The notes under the pieces are model-generated. The model was not told the DNA's origin, did no database searches, and saw only the letters and a list, made by a program, of their open reading frames with translations. This document shows, one piece after another, positions 7,268 through 16,260 of a stretch of DNA of 36,066 nucleotides (positions are counted from its first letter, which is position 1; each line of letters opens with the position of its first letter). The stretch comes from Candidatus Pelethocola excrementipullorum (GTDB lineage Bacteria; Bacillota; Clostridia; Lachnospirales; Lachnospiraceae): NCBI GenBank assembly GCA_018714325.1, contig DVNN01000164.1, positions 1 to 36,066 of the forward strand. Direction: 5' to 3'. The position numbers and the translations under genes were made by a program.

Positions 7268-9670
7268 CTAGTTTCCCATGCGGACAATTACCTGATGAAT
7301 CGTACCTGGTTCCATGGGTGGTATCTTAGTTACGCTTTCCCCATTCAGAAGTATGGAGTCCACACCTTTCATCACTCCCTTGGGATTCTCCACCCGGATC
7401 TGGTATTCTGCACCTCTCCATCGGCGGTTAACCGTAAACTCCTTCCACTCTCCCGGAATACATGGGTTGATCACCAGTTGATCCATATCCGGCCGGATGC
7501 CCAGTATATAGCGGGTAGCGGCAAAATATGCCCAACCTCCGCTTCCGGTCATAAATGGGTGACGTGCCCTTCCAAAGGAACCGTGATCTGGTCCCATGAT
7601 AAACTGACAGTAAGAATATGGCTCCGCTTCCCGGATCTCTATCTTGTCATTCTGGTAATAAGGGCAGAGCGCATCGTAGAACTTCACCGCCTTATCCCCT
7701 CGTCCCAGCACACATTCAGCCGCCCAGGCCCATGGATTGGGATGGCTGAAAACCGAAGCATTCTCCTTAAGTCCGGGGCATACACGGGTAACAAATCCGA
7801 TGTCGTCATTTCGCTTCGTATATGCAGGCGCATTCAACTGTAACCCATAGGGGGTGTACAGCCATTTTTCCACGCTGTCCATGGCTTTCATGCCCTTTTC
7901 AACATCGGCCGCTCCTGACAATACGGCCCAGGCATTGGACTCCAGATGCACCTTGCCCTCCTCATCCTCCATCGTGCCAATAGGCTTGCCATTCTTCGTG
8001 ATTCCGCGGATATACCATTCCTTGTCCCAGAGCTGACCGCTGGCCTTTTTCACCTGAGCACCCATATTGGTATAGGTTTCCACATCCTCTTTAATCTCTT
8101 CACCTTTCTCCTCCAGATATCTGGCCAGTTCCAGGAAATTGGATATGGCCCAATAGTGCAGGAAGGTAACCAGAGCACTTTCACCGCCGCCAAGGTTCAG
8201 GCAGTCATTCCAGTCGGCCCTCAGTCCTTTACAGATGCCGCTTTGCCCCACCTGCTCAAAGGAGAAGTTCAGAATCCGTTTCATATGCTCATAGACAGAG
8301 TCCTCTCCACCATCCGCATAAGTCACCTTCGTCTTCAGGAAATCGGTATCGCCCGTTTCTTTCACGTATTCCACAATGGCGGGAACCAGCCACAGTGCAT
8401 CGTCTGAGCAGGCATGATCGATTCCATGTACCCGATCCTTTTCAGCTGTGGGAACAACCGTTGGGGAATCTGCATACTCCGGCTTAGCATCGGGGTCAAA
8501 CCATTCCGGCTCGAAAAGATGCAGTCCATATCCTTCCTTGGTCAGTGCGCGGAGCAGCTGTAAAATCCGCTCCCTGCATTTGTCCGGATTGGAATGAGGC
8601 ACTGACATGGCATCCTGAGCCGTATCTCTATATCCAAGTCCTGTTCTTCCTCCCACCTCAATGAAGGAGGCAAATCTGGAGAACATCACGTTGATCTCTG
8701 CCTGGTACAAGGTCCAGGTATTGATCAGGACGTTCATTCCCTGATCCGGCGTCTGGATCTGCAGGCAGTTCAACTTCTCATCCCAGTAAGCTTTCAACTC
8801 ATCATAGGCCTGATCCACCTGATCCAGATTCGTATATTTTTCCCGGATTCTTATGCCTTCCTGACGATTTCCAACCCCCAGCATGAATATCATGCGGATG
8901 CTTTCTCCCGCCTTTAACTCCAGATCTTTTTGCAGGCTTCCACAGTGGTTATTTCCTTCTTCCACCGAACCGGTACAGGAACCATCAATCACTGCCTTCG
9001 GATTCTGTTCCGTATGATAAAGTCCTAAAAAACCATCCCGAAGGGTATCATACCCATCTGGTTGGAAAGAGGATGTAAAAAACTGCTCCTTCCCTGGCTC
9101 ATAAAACAATCGCTGCTCAATCACGCCATCCTTGTAATCTGCCCCGGCACAGTACATGCTCATCTGAAAGTTCTGATTATCACTTGCGATAGCATGAAAA
9201 GAAAATTCACAAAATGAGAACACCTGCAGTTTCCTGTCCCGTGTACCCGTGTTTTTAACGGATACATCCCACAGCATCACATCCTCGCCCAGAGGAATGG
9301 ACAATCTCATCTTAGTCTCTATCTCCGAATAACTGCTGAAGTATTTACTATAAGAAAGTCCATGGCGGCAACTATAATCCGCTTCATCCAAGGGCTTCCC
9401 CACAGGCTGCCAGGTGGCACTCCAATAATCACCGGTTTCCCCATCCCTGAGATAGACATCAAATCCCGGGCGGTCCATGGGAACCGCATTGCCCCTGAAT
9501 CTGGTCATCCTGTGGTATTCCGGTGATTTATGAAACAGGTATCCCCCGGCCGTCTGATTTACTACGGCACAGGACTGCTCCACCCCCAGATAATTGGTCC
9601 AGGAAGTGGGAACATCCACCCGTTCAATGACATATTCTCTATTTTCTTCATCAAAAAATCCATACTGCAT
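7268..9670 (-). CDS. GH94 disaccharide phosphorylase, probably diacetylchitobiose (or cellobiose) type
   Basis: About 800 residues from the chosen ATG at 9670 (MQYGFFDEENREYV). That Met matches the usual family N-terminus and has GGGAGGAGG upstream, while the track start adds 16 unlikely residues. The general acid is D489 in ADWNDCLNLGGGES. Other GH94 landmarks are EVGGRTGLGYRDTAQDA, the TVVPT loop, and SHPNPWAWAAECVLGRGD. The family cleaves beta-linked disaccharides with phosphate, without using ATP. From memory, the stretches HGLSYSKYFSSYSEIET and DGFLGLYHTEQNP look more like Vibrio-type chitobiose phosphorylase than cellobiose phosphorylase, so GlcNAc 1-phosphate is a likely product. No signal peptide: cytoplasmic. 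No transporter for the disaccharide is in the window. Confidence 0.9.
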   Translation of the reverse strand: MQYGFFDEENREYVIERVDVPTSWTNYLGVEQSCAVVNQTAGGYLFHKSPEYHRMTRFRGNAVPMDRPGFDVYLRDGETGDYWSATWQPVGKPLDEADYSCRHGLSYSKYFSSYSEIETKMRLSIPLGEDVMLWDVSVKNTGTRDRKLQVFSFCEFSFHAIASDNQNFQMSMYCAGADYKDGVIEQRLFYEPGKEQFFTSSFQPDGYDTLRDGFLGLYHTEQNPKAVIDGSCTGSVEEGNNHCGSLQKDLELKAGESIRMIFMLGVGNRQEGIRIREKYTNLDQVDQAYDELKAYWDEKLNCLQIQTPDQGMNVLINTWTLYQAEINVMFSRFASFIEVGGRTGLGYRDTAQDAMSVPHSNPDKCRERILQLLRALTKEGYGLHLFEPEWFDPDAKPEYADSPTVVPTAEKDRVHGIDHACSDDALWLVPAIVEYVKETGDTDFLKTKVTYADGGEDSVYEHMKRILNFSFEQVGQSGICKGLRADWNDCLNLGGGESALVTFLHYWAISNFLELARYLEEKGEEIKEDVETYTNMGAQVKKASGQLWDKEWYIRGITKNGKPIGTMEDEEGKVHLESNAWAVLSGAADVEKGMKAMDSVEKWLYTPYGLQLNAPAYTKRNDDIGFVTRVCPGLKENASVFSHPNPWAWAAECVLGRGDKAVKFYDALCPYYQNDKIEIREAEPYSYCQFIMGPDHGSFGRARHPFMTGSGGWAYFAATRYILGIRPDMDQLVINPCIPGEWKEFTVNRRWRGAEYQIRVENPKGVMKGVDSILLNGESVTKIPPMEPGTIHQVIVRMGN

Positions 9671-9757
9671 ACGTAAAAGCCTCCTCCCATACCTAACGGA
9701 ACATCTCAATTCCGTCATTTACCGTCTCCTAAAAATCACGGCACTTATTCTACCTTC

Positions 9758-9785
9758 ATTATAGAGAATGACGGCCTGGTTTAAA
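9758..9785 (-). promoter_or_regulatory. Possible promoter of the GH94 operon
   Basis: A good TATAAT (plus strand ATTATA at 9758-9763) lies about 90 bases before the GH94 start. The matching -35 region (TTTTAA-like) is poor, which would fit an activator-dependent promoter. Confidence 0.4.
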
Positions 9786-9893
9786 ATAGTTATTCCTGTG
9801 AATATTTGGATTTTATTGCGTAGTTCAGGATTGAAAATGCCTCCCTGAACATACAAAAAAATACTTAGCTCTACTATTAAAGTACATTAACTC

Positions 9894-9922
9894 TTGCCTA
9901 TGTATTATTCGCATGGTACAAT
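9894..9922 (+). promoter_or_regulatory. Promoter of the DUF4190/DUF975 pair
   Basis: TTGCCT at 9894-9899 is followed after exactly 17 bases by TACAAT at 9917-9922. The ATG is 33 bases further on, with AGGAGG just before it. Confidence 0.6.
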
Positions 9923-9954
9923 AATGCCATGTTAATTTAACAGGAGGAAACGCT

Positions 9955-10569
9955 ATGAGTGATTATAGTTGGCAAGATAAGAATAATTCTGATAATCAAT
10001 CCGCAGACAATCATGATTCCACGAATCATGTTCAAGACGAAAACAACAGCACTGACTCTGGGCAGTACGAATACGGACAGTATGGTAACTCGCCCAATAG
10101 TAATATGCCCGGGCCATATGGAAACAATGGCTATCAACAGGATAACCCACAGAATAACCAGTACCATTATGATGGTAGTCCAAACAATTACAATTATAAC
10201 GGTTCCGACAGGCGTTATCAGGAACCAGGTTCCCCAGGCATGGCAACAGCCTCTCTGGTATTGGGAATCTGCTCCATCGTATTTGCTTGTTGTGGCCTTG
10301 GTTTTCCGCTGGCCGGTATCGGCCTGGTTCTCGCCATCCTATCAAGAGGCAAAGGTGAGATGAATAACTCCGCAAAGATAGGCCTGGGTCTTTCTGTAGG
10401 CGGAATCATCCTCGGAATCATAACCACAATTATGTCAATTCTTTATTTCAATCAGGTCTTGAGTCACATGGATTGGGACGCCTTATCTGATTATGGCTAT
10501 GATTATGGATATGAATACAATATTGACGATTATGATGAGCTGGAAGATTTTTTCAGAGAATTCTCATAA
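9955..10569 (+). CDS. DUF4190-domain membrane protein with Asn/Gln/Tyr/Gly-rich N-terminus
   Basis: 204 residues, starting at an ATG preceded by AGGAGGAAACG. Residues 1-90 are low-complexity (Asn, Gln, Asp, Gly, Tyr). Two membrane helices follow (about 98-122 and 138-162) with the DUF4190 pattern ATASLVLGICSIVF and KIGLGLSVGGIILGI. The C-terminus is acidic and Tyr-rich (DYGYDYGYEYN). DUF4190 proteins have no firm function; the layout suggests a small membrane protein with long disordered tails. It lies 27 bases before the DUF975 gene and was probably transcribed with it. Several overlapping ORFs in other frames are shadows of its repetitive codons. Confidence 0.85.
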   Translation: MSDYSWQDKNNSDNQSADNHDSTNHVQDENNSTDSGQYEYGQYGNSPNSNMPGPYGNNGYQQDNPQNNQYHYDGSPNNYNYNGSDRRYQEPGSPGMATASLVLGICSIVFACCGLGFPLAGIGLVLAILSRGKGEMNNSAKIGLGLSVGGIILGIITTIMSILYFNQVLSHMDWDALSDYGYDYGYEYNIDDYDELEDFFREFS

Positions 10570-10596
10570 ACTACAAAAAAGATGGAGTAAACACAT

Positions 10597-11364
10597 ATGA
10601 AACGATCATCAAAAGAATTCAAGACAGAAGCCCGTGAGGCTTTGATTGGAAATTATGGTACGTATATTGGCTCTTATCTAATCTATACATTGATAAGTGT
10701 GGTAATCAATTTGTTTCTATACTGGTATCTATTGATTTCTAATTCCGAGTTAATAGCTATTACAGGACTTATCATCTCCTTTTTATTTGGCGTACTTACG
10801 AATTTAATAAAGGTCGGTCTAAGAAAAACCGCCCTGTCTATCAGCCGCCACCAGCCAATCAGAATCGGCGACCTGTTTTACGGCTTAACTCATCACCCAG
10901 ACCGTTTTCTGGTGGTGGAAATTATTATGGGACTTGTCTATGGACTATTCACCTACCTTCCTATTTTCTTTTACTCTAATTATAGGTTATCGAACTTGGT
11001 GACAGAATTTAATGTCTTTCGTCCGACACCAGAGGACATCGTTGCTTTTGCATTTAGCTATACAGCGGTTATCTTATTGATTGTAGCTGCTGGTGTCCTC
11101 ATAGCCTCTTTGCTGATGATGCCATTCGCCCTGTCCGTCTATCTTCTGATAGATAATCAGGAACTTTCATCCATAGCTGCCTTAAAAGAAAGTGCACGTA
11201 TGATGAGAGGGAATATGGGCCGCTACTTTTATCTGAGTTATCTGAGCTTTTTGGGATACTATTGCCTGGGATATTTAGGATCCTTTATTCCATTACTTTG
11301 GATTTATCCATATAAGGAAGTGGCATTATCCAATTTTTATCGGGAACTCAAACAGGAAATATAA
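10597..11364 (+). CDS. DUF975-family integral membrane protein
   Basis: 255 residues. The N-terminus MKRSSKEFKTEAREALIGNYG is the hallmark of DUF975. About five or six hydrophobic segments follow, including one near 25-50, one near 55-75 and several between 105 and 240, and the segment ALKESARMMRGNMGRYFYL also recurs in the family. The function is unknown. It directly follows the DUF4190 gene, which supports a shared envelope role, and is closed by a strong terminator. Confidence 0.87.
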   Translation: MKRSSKEFKTEAREALIGNYGTYIGSYLIYTLISVVINLFLYWYLLISNSELIAITGLIISFLFGVLTNLIKVGLRKTALSISRHQPIRIGDLFYGLTHHPDRFLVVEIIMGLVYGLFTYLPIFFYSNYRLSNLVTEFNVFRPTPEDIVAFAFSYTAVILLIVAAGVLIASLLMMPFALSVYLLIDNQELSSIAALKESARMMRGNMGRYFYLSYLSFLGYYCLGYLGSFIPLLWIYPYKEVALSNFYRELKQEI

Positions 11365-11408
11365 AACAAGAGAAACATCCATCTATTTGGATGTTTCTCT
11401 TGTTTTAT
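11361..11408 (+). terminator. Intrinsic terminator after the DUF975 gene
   Basis: A perfect 21-base-pair stem (arms 11361-11381 and 11388-11408) with a 6-base loop, beginning at the stop codon. The 3' arm ends in TTGTTTTAT followed by ATTTG. Confidence 0.9.
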
Positions 11409-11438
11409 ATTTGTATTAAATTTTCTAAAAAGTTACAA

Positions 11439-11467
11439 TTGTGTCGAAATATGATATATGCTATTAT
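11439..11467 (+). promoter_or_regulatory. Promoter of trkA-trkH
   Basis: TTGTGT at 11439-11444 and TATTAT at 11462-11467 are separated by 17 bases, 60 bases before the trkA start. The gap is too small for a c-di-AMP riboswitch of the ydaO type, which is often found before potassium genes. Confidence 0.55.
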
Positions 11468-11526
11468 GAATAGAACCAAATTAACAACCACATATATGAT
11501 GAGAGGATTTTAATAGGTTACTATAC

Positions 11527-12894
11527 ATGAAAATCATAATTATCGGAGATGGAAAAGTCGGGCATAAATTAGCAAAACAATTGTCAGAGGAAGAACACGA
11601 TCTTGTTTTAATAGACCACAAAGCGGCAAAACTGAAGAACTCAACAGATGAACTGGATATCATCGGCATGGAAGGGGATGGAGCAAATCACGAAGTACTG
11701 TTAGATGCAGGAGTAGAAGAAGCTGATCTTGCCATTGCCTGTACCTCCTCTGACTCTATGAATATGATGTGCTGTCTTCTGGCGAAAAAACTTGGGGCGA
11801 AGAAGACCATCGCCAGAGTTAGAAATCCTGTTTATTATCAGCAGATGTACTTGATTAAAGATGATCTGAGATTAAGTATGGCTGTTAATCCAGAACTTGC
11901 TGTTGCAGAAGAAATATCGAGGGTGTTAATTTTCCCATCTGCGACGAAGATAGAAACCTTTGCAAAAGGCAAAGTAGAGCTGGTAGAATTTAAATTAACC
12001 GACCAAAGCCCTATTATTGGTTTGAGTCTTGAGGAATTATCACGAAAATACACCAGCTCTGTACTTATCTGTGCCGTCCAAAGGAATCAGGAAGTGATAA
12101 TCCCTGGCGGAAGTTTTGTGTTGCAGCAAGGGGATAAAATCAATATAGCATCCTCTCATAAGGGGATTGAGCAATTCTTCAAGGTAACAGGTAAATTAAA
12201 AAACAGAGTCAAAACTGTATTAATCTGCGGCGGTGGACGAGTCTCCTTTTATCTTGCGCAGAAACTAAGTAACTTACATATAGAAGTAAAAATTATCGAA
12301 CGTGATTACGACAGGTGTCTGGAGTTATGTGAGCTTCTTCCCCAAGTGACAGTGATTCATGGTGATGCAACAGACCATGAATTATTGGAAGAAGAGGGCA
12401 TCGACAGAGCAGATGCCTTTGTAGCCCTGACCGGAATCGATGAAGAGAATATTATCGTTTCTATGTATGCTAAGACAAAAAAGGTATCAAAGATTATTAC
12501 AAAGGTCAATAGTGAAGCCTTAACCAACATTGTAGATAATCTGGGACTTGACACAATCGTCTCTCCTAAGACCGTAACCGCAGATACCATTGTCGGCTAT
12601 GTAAGGGCGATGCAGAATTCCCTGGCAAGTGCAAACATCGAGACGGTATACCGTTTAATTAATAATCAGATAGAGGCAATTGAATTCATAATCAGAGAAA
12701 AGACCTTTTATACGGACATCTCAATTAAGGACATGGAGTTAAAAGAGAATTTGTTGATTGTTTGTATCGTCAGGAATAGAAAAATCATTATTCCTGATGG
12801 AGATGACATTTTAAAAGTCAATGATAGTGTAATCGTAGTTACAACTTGCCAACATGTTAATGACTTAAAAGATATTTTCAAAATACAGGGATAG
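11527..12894 (+). CDS. trkA: Trk potassium uptake system, NAD-binding regulatory subunit TrkA
   Basis: 455 residues, the standard length of two-unit TrkA. Two Rossmann-type RCK domains are visible, the first beginning IIIGDGKVGHKLAKQL and ending its second strand in LVLID, the second beginning VLICGGGRVSFYLAQKL. Each is followed by a TrkA_C-type domain. TrkA is a cytoplasmic ring that binds NAD(H)/ATP and gates the TrkH channel. The trkH gene starts nine bases after the trkA stop, so they form one operon. The ribosome site of trkA is weak (AGGTT), which might keep its level modest. Confidence 0.95.
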   Translation: MKIIIIGDGKVGHKLAKQLSEEEHDLVLIDHKAAKLKNSTDELDIIGMEGDGANHEVLLDAGVEEADLAIACTSSDSMNMMCCLLAKKLGAKKTIARVRNPVYYQQMYLIKDDLRLSMAVNPELAVAEEISRVLIFPSATKIETFAKGKVELVEFKLTDQSPIIGLSLEELSRKYTSSVLICAVQRNQEVIIPGGSFVLQQGDKINIASSHKGIEQFFKVTGKLKNRVKTVLICGGGRVSFYLAQKLSNLHIEVKIIERDYDRCLELCELLPQVTVIHGDATDHELLEEEGIDRADAFVALTGIDEENIIVSMYAKTKKVSKIITKVNSEALTNIVDNLGLDTIVSPKTVTADTIVGYVRAMQNSLASANIETVYRLINNQIEAIEFIIREKTFYTDISIKDMELKENLLIVCIVRNRKIIIPDGDDILKVNDSVIVVTTCQHVNDLKDIFKIQG

Positions 12895-12903
12895 GAAAAC
12901 ATC

Positions 12904-14349
12904 ATGAACAAAAAGATGATACTATGTATATTGGGGAAAATGCTTGGAATTGAAGGGCTTTTATTATTGATTCCTGCACTTGTATCAATGATTTATGGTG
13001 AAAGAAGTGCAACGGCTTTTATTGCCACCTCAATGATATTATTTATAATTTACATATTAACCGGAAGAAAGAAAATAGAGGGTACAGGGCTATATGCAAA
13101 GGAAGGATTGGTTATCGTTGCATTTGCCTGGATTCTGTGGTCAGTATTTGGTGCCATCCCATTTGTATTAAGTGGAAGTATTCCTAATTATGTCGATGCT
13201 TTATTTGAGACTGCGTCTGGTTTTACCACCACAGGTTCTACACTCCTAAATAATATAGAAGATTTGCCCCAGGGGATCTTGTTCTGGAGGAGTTTTACCC
13301 ATTGGATTGGGGGAATGGGGGTTTTAGTTTTTGTTCTGGCCTTCATTCCATTGACGGATAAGCGTTCCATACATCTGATGAGAGCAGAGGTTCCGGGACC
13401 AAGTGTGGATAAACTGGTACCTAAGGTACGATCAACCGCAAAGATCTTATATGGCATGTATATTCTATTATCTGTTATATTGACAATTTTATTGATGTTT
13501 GGTGGCATGCCCCTGTTTGATAGTCTAATCCATATGTTCGGGACTGCAGGAACAGGAGGATTTTCCAATAAAAGTGCAAGTATCGCATATTATAACAGCG
13601 CGTATATTGAAGGCGTTATTACCGTATTTATGATCCTCTTTGGTATTAACTTCAATCTTTTTTATTTGCTTCTAATAAAAAAATTCACCGCTGCCTTTAA
13701 AAATGAGGAATTACGAGCCTATCTGGGGATCATAGCCTTTGCAACAGTAGCCATAACCCTTAATATATTAAGTATCTATCAGAGTCCGCTGAAGGCATTT
13801 CGAGCAGCCATCTTTCAGGTGGCCTCGCTTATCACTACAACTGGTTACGCAACTGCAGACTTTGATTTATGGCCCCAATTTTCTAAATGCATCCTGTTTG
13901 CCGTCATGTTTATAGGAGCCTGTGCCGGTTCAACAGGTGGAGGAATTAAAGTATCACGATTAACACTCTTGCTGAAAACAGTCACACTGGAGATTAAGCA
14001 CATTCTTCATCCACAGTCTGTAGGAATTGTACGCTTAGATAAGAAGAAAGTCGATCATGAAATCCTTCACGGTGTTTATGTATATTTTATTGCATATATT
14101 ATGATTTTCATCACCTCTATCTTACTGATATCTATAGAGAATTATGATTTTAGTACCACCTTCAGTTCTGTTCTCACCTGCCTCAACAACGTGGGGCCGG
14201 GAGTGGGGAAGGTGGGACCGACCAGCAGTTTTTCTGACTTCTCATTATTTTCGAAGCTGGTATTCTGTTTCGATATGCTTGCTGGCCGCTTGGAACTTTT
14301 TCCATTCTTAGTAATATTTTCACCTTCTATGTGGAAGCGAAAATTTTAA
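12904..14349 (+). CDS. trkH: Trk potassium uptake channel subunit TrkH
   Basis: 481 residues, a full-length TrkH/KtrB-type membrane protein. The four pore loops with their conserved glycines can be seen: TASGFTTTGST, FGTAGTGGFSNKS, ITTTGYATADF and LNNVGPGVGKVGP. An invariant Arg-type gating segment is suggested by GACAGSTGGGIKVSR. It imports potassium through the membrane under control of TrkA. The TrkA gene directly upstream and the AGGAAAA ribosome site support the start. Confidence 0.95.
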   Translation: MNKKMILCILGKMLGIEGLLLLIPALVSMIYGERSATAFIATSMILFIIYILTGRKKIEGTGLYAKEGLVIVAFAWILWSVFGAIPFVLSGSIPNYVDALFETASGFTTTGSTLLNNIEDLPQGILFWRSFTHWIGGMGVLVFVLAFIPLTDKRSIHLMRAEVPGPSVDKLVPKVRSTAKILYGMYILLSVILTILLMFGGMPLFDSLIHMFGTAGTGGFSNKSASIAYYNSAYIEGVITVFMILFGINFNLFYLLLIKKFTAAFKNEELRAYLGIIAFATVAITLNILSIYQSPLKAFRAAIFQVASLITTTGYATADFDLWPQFSKCILFAVMFIGACAGSTGGGIKVSRLTLLLKTVTLEIKHILHPQSVGIVRLDKKKVDHEILHGVYVYFIAYIMIFITSILLISIENYDFSTTFSSVLTCLNNVGPGVGKVGPTSSFSDFSLFSKLVFCFDMLAGRLELFPFLVIFSPSMWKRKF

Positions 14350-14372
14350 TATTGAAGTATTGTGACAACAAA

Positions 14373-14407
14373 AGACGGGTTATCGGCGGCAAGCTGCTAA
14401 CCCGTCT
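14373..14407. terminator. Shared terminator between trkH and the DUF2752 gene
   Basis: AGACGGGTTA (14373-14382) pairs with TAACCCGTCT (14398-14407), with extra pairs GC/GC inside. On the minus strand it is followed by TTTTGTTGTC, so it ends the DUF2752 transcript; it may also stop trkH read-through. Confidence 0.7.
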
Positions 14408-14410
14408 AAA

Positions 14411-14845
14411 TCACCCTAACGGTACATGAAAGATAAGCAAAAAGACATTAATCCGTATCCAATGTATCATGATTATAGCCAGCGCTACATATAAATACCA
14501 ATTGTGAAAACGAATCCCAATCTTCATCCTGCCCTTAGACAGGTATTCTATGGAATTACTGGTCATATACCATAAAAAGAGAATCATGGTATAGGGCACC
14601 AGTGGGTGAAAATACAGAGAAATCAGTGGATGTCCCATCAGAAAGGCAAAAAATGCCCGGGTTCCCCCACAGCCAGGGCAGTATACGCCGGCAAAGCGAA
14701 ATAACACACACCCCGGTCCACCTAATCTTATGGGTACTACTTGCAGGAATACAACTCCTGCAAGCAAAAAGCACAGTACCACCCACCCAATCATATAAAA
14801 AGTTTTTCGTTCCACAGCTTTTCGATTTATCATTGCATTTTCCAT
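14411..14845 (-). CDS. DUF2752 membrane protein
   Basis: 144 residues with about three or four membrane helices (near 17-37, 70-95, 115-140). The motif YCPGCGGTRAFFAFLMG, with two cysteines, is the DUF2752 signature. Function unknown. It starts 14 bases after the stop of the phosphoglycerate-mutase-like gene and is the last gene of the threonine-branch operon, although nothing links it biochemically. The ribosome site (AAAGATGA) is weak, suggesting translational coupling. Confidence 0.83.
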   Translation of the reverse strand: MENAMINRKAVERKTFYMIGWVVLCFLLAGVVFLQVVPIRLGGPGCVLFRFAGVYCPGCGGTRAFFAFLMGHPLISLYFHPLVPYTMILFLWYMTSNSIEYLSKGRMKIGIRFHNWYLYVALAIIMIHWIRINVFLLIFHVPLG

Positions 14846-14859
14846 AACGTCATCTTTCT

Positions 14860-16062
14860 TTATCTCGAAAATAAATATCCCATCAATTCATGACCCTTAG
14901 CTACCACATTCCCACTCTTTTGGGCCTCTTCCTCATTATAATGCCAGCCATGTTCCTGAGGAGCACTGCTGTCATAAAGCAGATACGGAACAGGATCAGA
15001 TACATGGGTGCGCAAGCGAATGGGTGTGGGATGATCCGGAAGCACCAACAGACGATAGTCTTCCCCCGATTCATCCATCTGCTTCTTTAACATGTCTATA
15101 ATCCTGGTGTCCATCCTATGTATGGCCTCTACCTTACGCTCAACACTGCCCTGATGCCCCATCTCATCCGGAGCCTCAAGGTGGATATAGACAAAATCAT
15201 ATCCGTCTTTCAAAAGAGCATCCACAGCCGCCTGTGCCTTTCCTTCATAATTGGTATGAAGTCCGCCATTGGCGCCTTCCACCGTAATATTGTCCATTCC
15301 GGCACCCACTGCGATTCCCTTTAACAAGTCCACTGCCGAGATCATCGCTCCTTTTTTATGGTATTTCTCCTCAAAAGAAGAAAGAGCAGGCTTCGTACCG
15401 GCGCCCCAGAACCAGAAGCTGTTGGCCGGATTCAGTCCTTTGGCCTTCCGCTCTACATTGATCGGATGATCCTTTAAGATCTCATAACTGCGCTTCTGCA
15501 TCTGAAGCAGCATCTCATCCTCAGGCAGATATTCTCCGATGGTCTGCCCCAGTACATCGTGGGGAGGTGTCAGCGGAACCACCTGTCCCTTTGTCCAGAT
15601 CAGACAATGGCGGTAGCTGGTTCCCAGATAGAAGTGATAGGTCTCACTTTCCAGCTGGTCTGTAACTGCCTTCAACAGAACTTCCGCATCCTCCGTGCTA
15701 ATCTCCGAGGAACTGTGGTCTATAATGCTCTTCTCTTCATAAGGCAGATCATCATCGGACAGGGTTACGATGTTGCAGCGCAAAGCCACATCCTCAGCAT
15801 CCATATCCACACCGATGCTCAACGCCTCCAGCGGTGAACGTCCGGTGTAATATTCTTTGGGATCATATCCGATTACCGACAGATTGGCAGTATCGGAACC
15901 CGGAGACATGCCTTCCGGAATCGTATGCACCAAACCGATCTCTGACATCTTTGCCAATGCATCTAAAGTTGGAGTTTCGGCATATTCCAGCGGTGTCTTT
16001 CCGCCAAGGCTCTCAATAGGCTCATCTGACATACCGTCTCCCAGCATCACAATATATTTCAT
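14860..16062 (-). CDS. ApgM-family (PhosphMutase) enzyme; possible homoserine kinase
   Basis: About 400 residues from the ATG at 16062 (MKYIVMLGDGMSDEP), chosen because GAGGAGGAA sits just upstream; the track start is ten residues longer. It belongs to the metal-dependent alkaline-phosphatase superfamily as the archaeal-type cofactor-independent phosphoglycerate mutase: D9 in the first metal site, the nucleophile loop PGSDTANLSVIGYDP (S56), and distal metal residues in LPDHPTPIRLRTHVSDP. It lies downstream of hom, and no GHMP-type homoserine kinase is visible. I recall proposals that such proteins act as an alternative homoserine kinase in anaerobes; the operon context supports this over a glycolytic role, but it is an inference. 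Confidence 0.85.
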   Translation of the reverse strand: MKYIVMLGDGMSDEPIESLGGKTPLEYAETPTLDALAKMSEIGLVHTIPEGMSPGSDTANLSVIGYDPKEYYTGRSPLEALSIGVDMDAEDVALRCNIVTLSDDDLPYEEKSIIDHSSSEISTEDAEVLLKAVTDQLESETYHFYLGTSYRHCLIWTKGQVVPLTPPHDVLGQTIGEYLPEDEMLLQMQKRSYEILKDHPINVERKAKGLNPANSFWFWGAGTKPALSSFEEKYHKKGAMISAVDLLKGIAVGAGMDNITVEGANGGLHTNYEGKAQAAVDALLKDGYDFVYIHLEAPDEMGHQGSVERKVEAIHRMDTRIIDMLKKQMDESGEDYRLLVLPDHPTPIRLRTHVSDPVPYLLYDSSAPQEHGWHYNEEEAQKSGNVVAKGHELMGYLFSR

Positions 16063-16143
16063 ATATAATTCCTCCTCTGGCTTACAAGGCAAACACTCTG
16101 CATCTTTTGTCCATACAGATTGACTTACCCATCCATATGATAA

Positions 16144-16194
16144 ATGGCGCTACCCCTCACCAAGCCGGCGGCTTTGTGAAGGAATAGTCGCCAT
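16144..16194 (-). repeat. Long imperfect hairpin between hom and the ApgM-like gene
   Basis: On the minus strand, ATGGCG...CGCCAT encloses CTATTCC/GGGGTAG, TCAC/GTGA and AAGCC/GGCTT around a three-base loop. Nearly all of the 51 bases pair, and no T-run follows. It sits inside the operon and could be an RNA processing or stability element. A smaller TGCTCA/TGAGCA hairpin lies about 30-80 bases upstream. Confidence 0.6.
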
Positions 16195-16260
16195 CTACAT
16201 GAAACTTATTCATCTATCCCGTGGATGCTCACACTGACACGATGAGCACCGACTGTGGTA

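Noticed and set aside
9937-10427. Overlapping minus- and plus-strand ORFs (9937, 9953, 9959, 10218)
   Set aside because: Shadows of the low-complexity DUF4190 gene, which has the promoter and AGGAGG site.
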